Below the pieces are notes generated by a model. That model worked only from the letters and a program-made list of their open reading frames with translations, was not told where the DNA came from and made no database searches. Shown here in pieces: positions 5,640 through 5,984 of a stretch of 5,984 nucleotides of DNA; position 1 is the first letter of the stretch, and the number at the start of each line of letters is the position of its first letter. Position numbers and translations under genes: made by a program. Source of the stretch: Candidatus Alkanophagales archaeon (GTDB taxonomy: Archaea > Halobacteriota > Syntropharchaeia > Alkanophagales > B39-G2); NCBI GenBank assembly GCA_003661185.1, contig QMVQ01000107.1:1-5984 (forward strand), read 5' to 3'.

Positions 5640-5984
5640 CCTCCTCCCTCCATTGGAGGGCATCCGCCGGACGAGGTTGGGGAGTGTGGCTCGCTCAGGA
5701 CGAACCGCTCCCCTTCGAGCTGGGTCACGACAGCTCCTACCGTGAGCATGTAGCCCACGGCTCGCTTCAGTATGTTCTTTGCTCCGTTCACGTCCGCATT
5801 GACTTGATAGCCACAATCCTTGCAGATGAAAACACCTTGAGAGGGTCTTTCAGTGTTCATTGAGCCGCAGCGAGAACATTGCTTTGATGTGTTATATTCG
5901 GGAACTTCTACCACCACAATTCCTCTCTCAAGCGCCTTATACTTGATGTATTCCTTCAGTTTGTAGAACGGCATGGAATTGACC
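5414..5984 (-). CDS. tnpB: TnpB (OrfB/IS1341-type) RNA-guided nuclease, C-terminal part; N-terminus outside the window
   Basis: The visible part begins VNSMPFYKLKEYIKYKALERG at the window edge and contains the zinc ribbon CSRC-x14-CKDC followed by ADVNGAKNI, which carries the third RuvC-type aspartate. TnpB proteins are RNA-guided DNA endonucleases that use an RNA made from the element's right end. The first two RuvC motifs are off-window, so activity cannot be judged. The frame has no stop inside the predicted element: it crosses the right-end hairpin (residues GGCPPMEGGGHL) and continues for about 74 codons antisense to pcc1 before stopping at 5414. The extra tail (LLLLITSKASF onward) is host DNA read in the wrong strand and unlikely to be part of the normal protein. 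Element-encoded sequence ends at about 5636. Confidence 0.72.
   Translation of the reverse strand, partial: VNSMPFYKLKEYIKYKALERGIVVVEVPEYNTSKQCSRCGSMNTERPSQGVFICKDCGYQVNADVNGAKNILKRAVGYMLTVGAVVTQLEGERFVLSEPHSPTSSGGCPPMEGGGHLLLLITSKASFDVFINLSQVLESALSMTMSSAWMRIRMQGVLFFSSSSPLLISSESVTLARRSGSSASLRTAS
5636..5790 (-). ncRNA. Candidate omega RNA (reRNA) scaffold from the TnpB 3' end
   Basis: In characterised TnpB systems the guide RNA scaffold overlaps the 3' end of tnpB and the right end, and the guide is the flanking sequence just past the boundary. By analogy the scaffold here would run from about 5790 (5' end uncertain) down to 5636 and include the 6-bp hairpin at 5660-5646. The guide would start at 5635 with CTACTATTACTAATCACG, antisense to the pcc1 3' end. 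No promoter or processing site was identified, and the 5' limit is a guess. Confidence 0.3.
5646..5660 (-). repeat. Right-end hairpin of the TnpB element
   Basis: CCCTCC (5646-5651) and GGAGGG (5655-5660) are perfect complements around a 3-base loop. The position, six bases inside the proposed end GTCAC, fits the subterminal hairpin recognised at the right end of IS200/IS605 elements. It also lies within the tnpB reading frame. Confidence 0.6.

Larger units (their letters stand above)
5636..5984 (-). mobile_element. 3' part of an IS200/IS605-family (TnpB-carrying) element, left end outside the window
   Basis: Read on the minus strand, the segment encodes the C-terminus of TnpB and then reaches a hairpin, CCCTCC-AAT-GGAGGG (5660-5646), followed by AGGAGGTCAC ending at 5636. 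Hairpin plus AGGAxGTCAC is, from memory, the right-end pattern of many archaeal elements of this family, so I place the boundary at 5636 or within a few bases. These elements have no terminal inverted repeats or target duplication, so neither is expected. Everything upstream of the TnpB C-terminus, including any tnpA, lies beyond the window. Confidence 0.65.

Noticed and set aside
1..5984. CRISPR array, rRNA or integrase attachment site
   Set aside because: No regularly spaced repeats, no conserved rRNA segments and no tRNA end with a direct repeat were seen on either strand.

Overview
The window looks like a piece of a euryarchaeal chromosome from the methanogen / ANME / alkane-oxidiser part of the tree. 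This placement is inferred from gene content only. A run of protein families that I know mainly from methanogens and their relatives (AIR-synthase-related, DUF2117-type, dihydropteroate-synthase-like, DUF99-type) sits beside a KEOPS subunit. The clearest promoter-like site is an archaeal TATA box, and several starts have no or weak Shine-Dalgarno sequences. No rRNA, tRNA or CRISPR array is visible.

Layout. Positions 1-60 hold a nested palindrome that resembles the right end of an IS200/IS605-type element lying to the left. Positions 61-441 are AT-rich and contain no long gene. They do contain a 60-codon frame (237-419) that encodes two hydrophobic segments separated by one in-frame TAG. Then come four sizeable minus-strand genes: an AIR-synthase/HypE-like protein (442-1863, with its own TATA box), a DUF2117-like protein (2052-3158), a dihydropteroate-synthase-like protein (3207-4742) and a DUF99/endonuclease-V-like protein (4739-5311). 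The last three form a tight operon read right to left, with an ATGA overlap and then a short gap. A small pcc1 gene (5349-5639, plus strand) is divergent from this operon across 37 bp. The right edge (about 5636-5984) is the 3' part of a TnpB-type element on the minus strand, and its predicted right end coincides with the pcc1 stop codon.

How the genes may work together. Pcc1 belongs to the KEOPS complex for tRNA t6A. The operon has no proven product. A pterin-type TIM barrel beside a PurM-fold ATP enzyme and two uncharacterised archaeal families suggests a shared role in coenzyme or C1 metabolism, which is inference. The least ordinary observations are the TAG-split membrane microprotein frame, because TAG encodes pyrrolysine in some methanogenic archaea, and the mobile element that now supplies the end of pcc1 and whose TnpB frame runs on into antisense pcc1.
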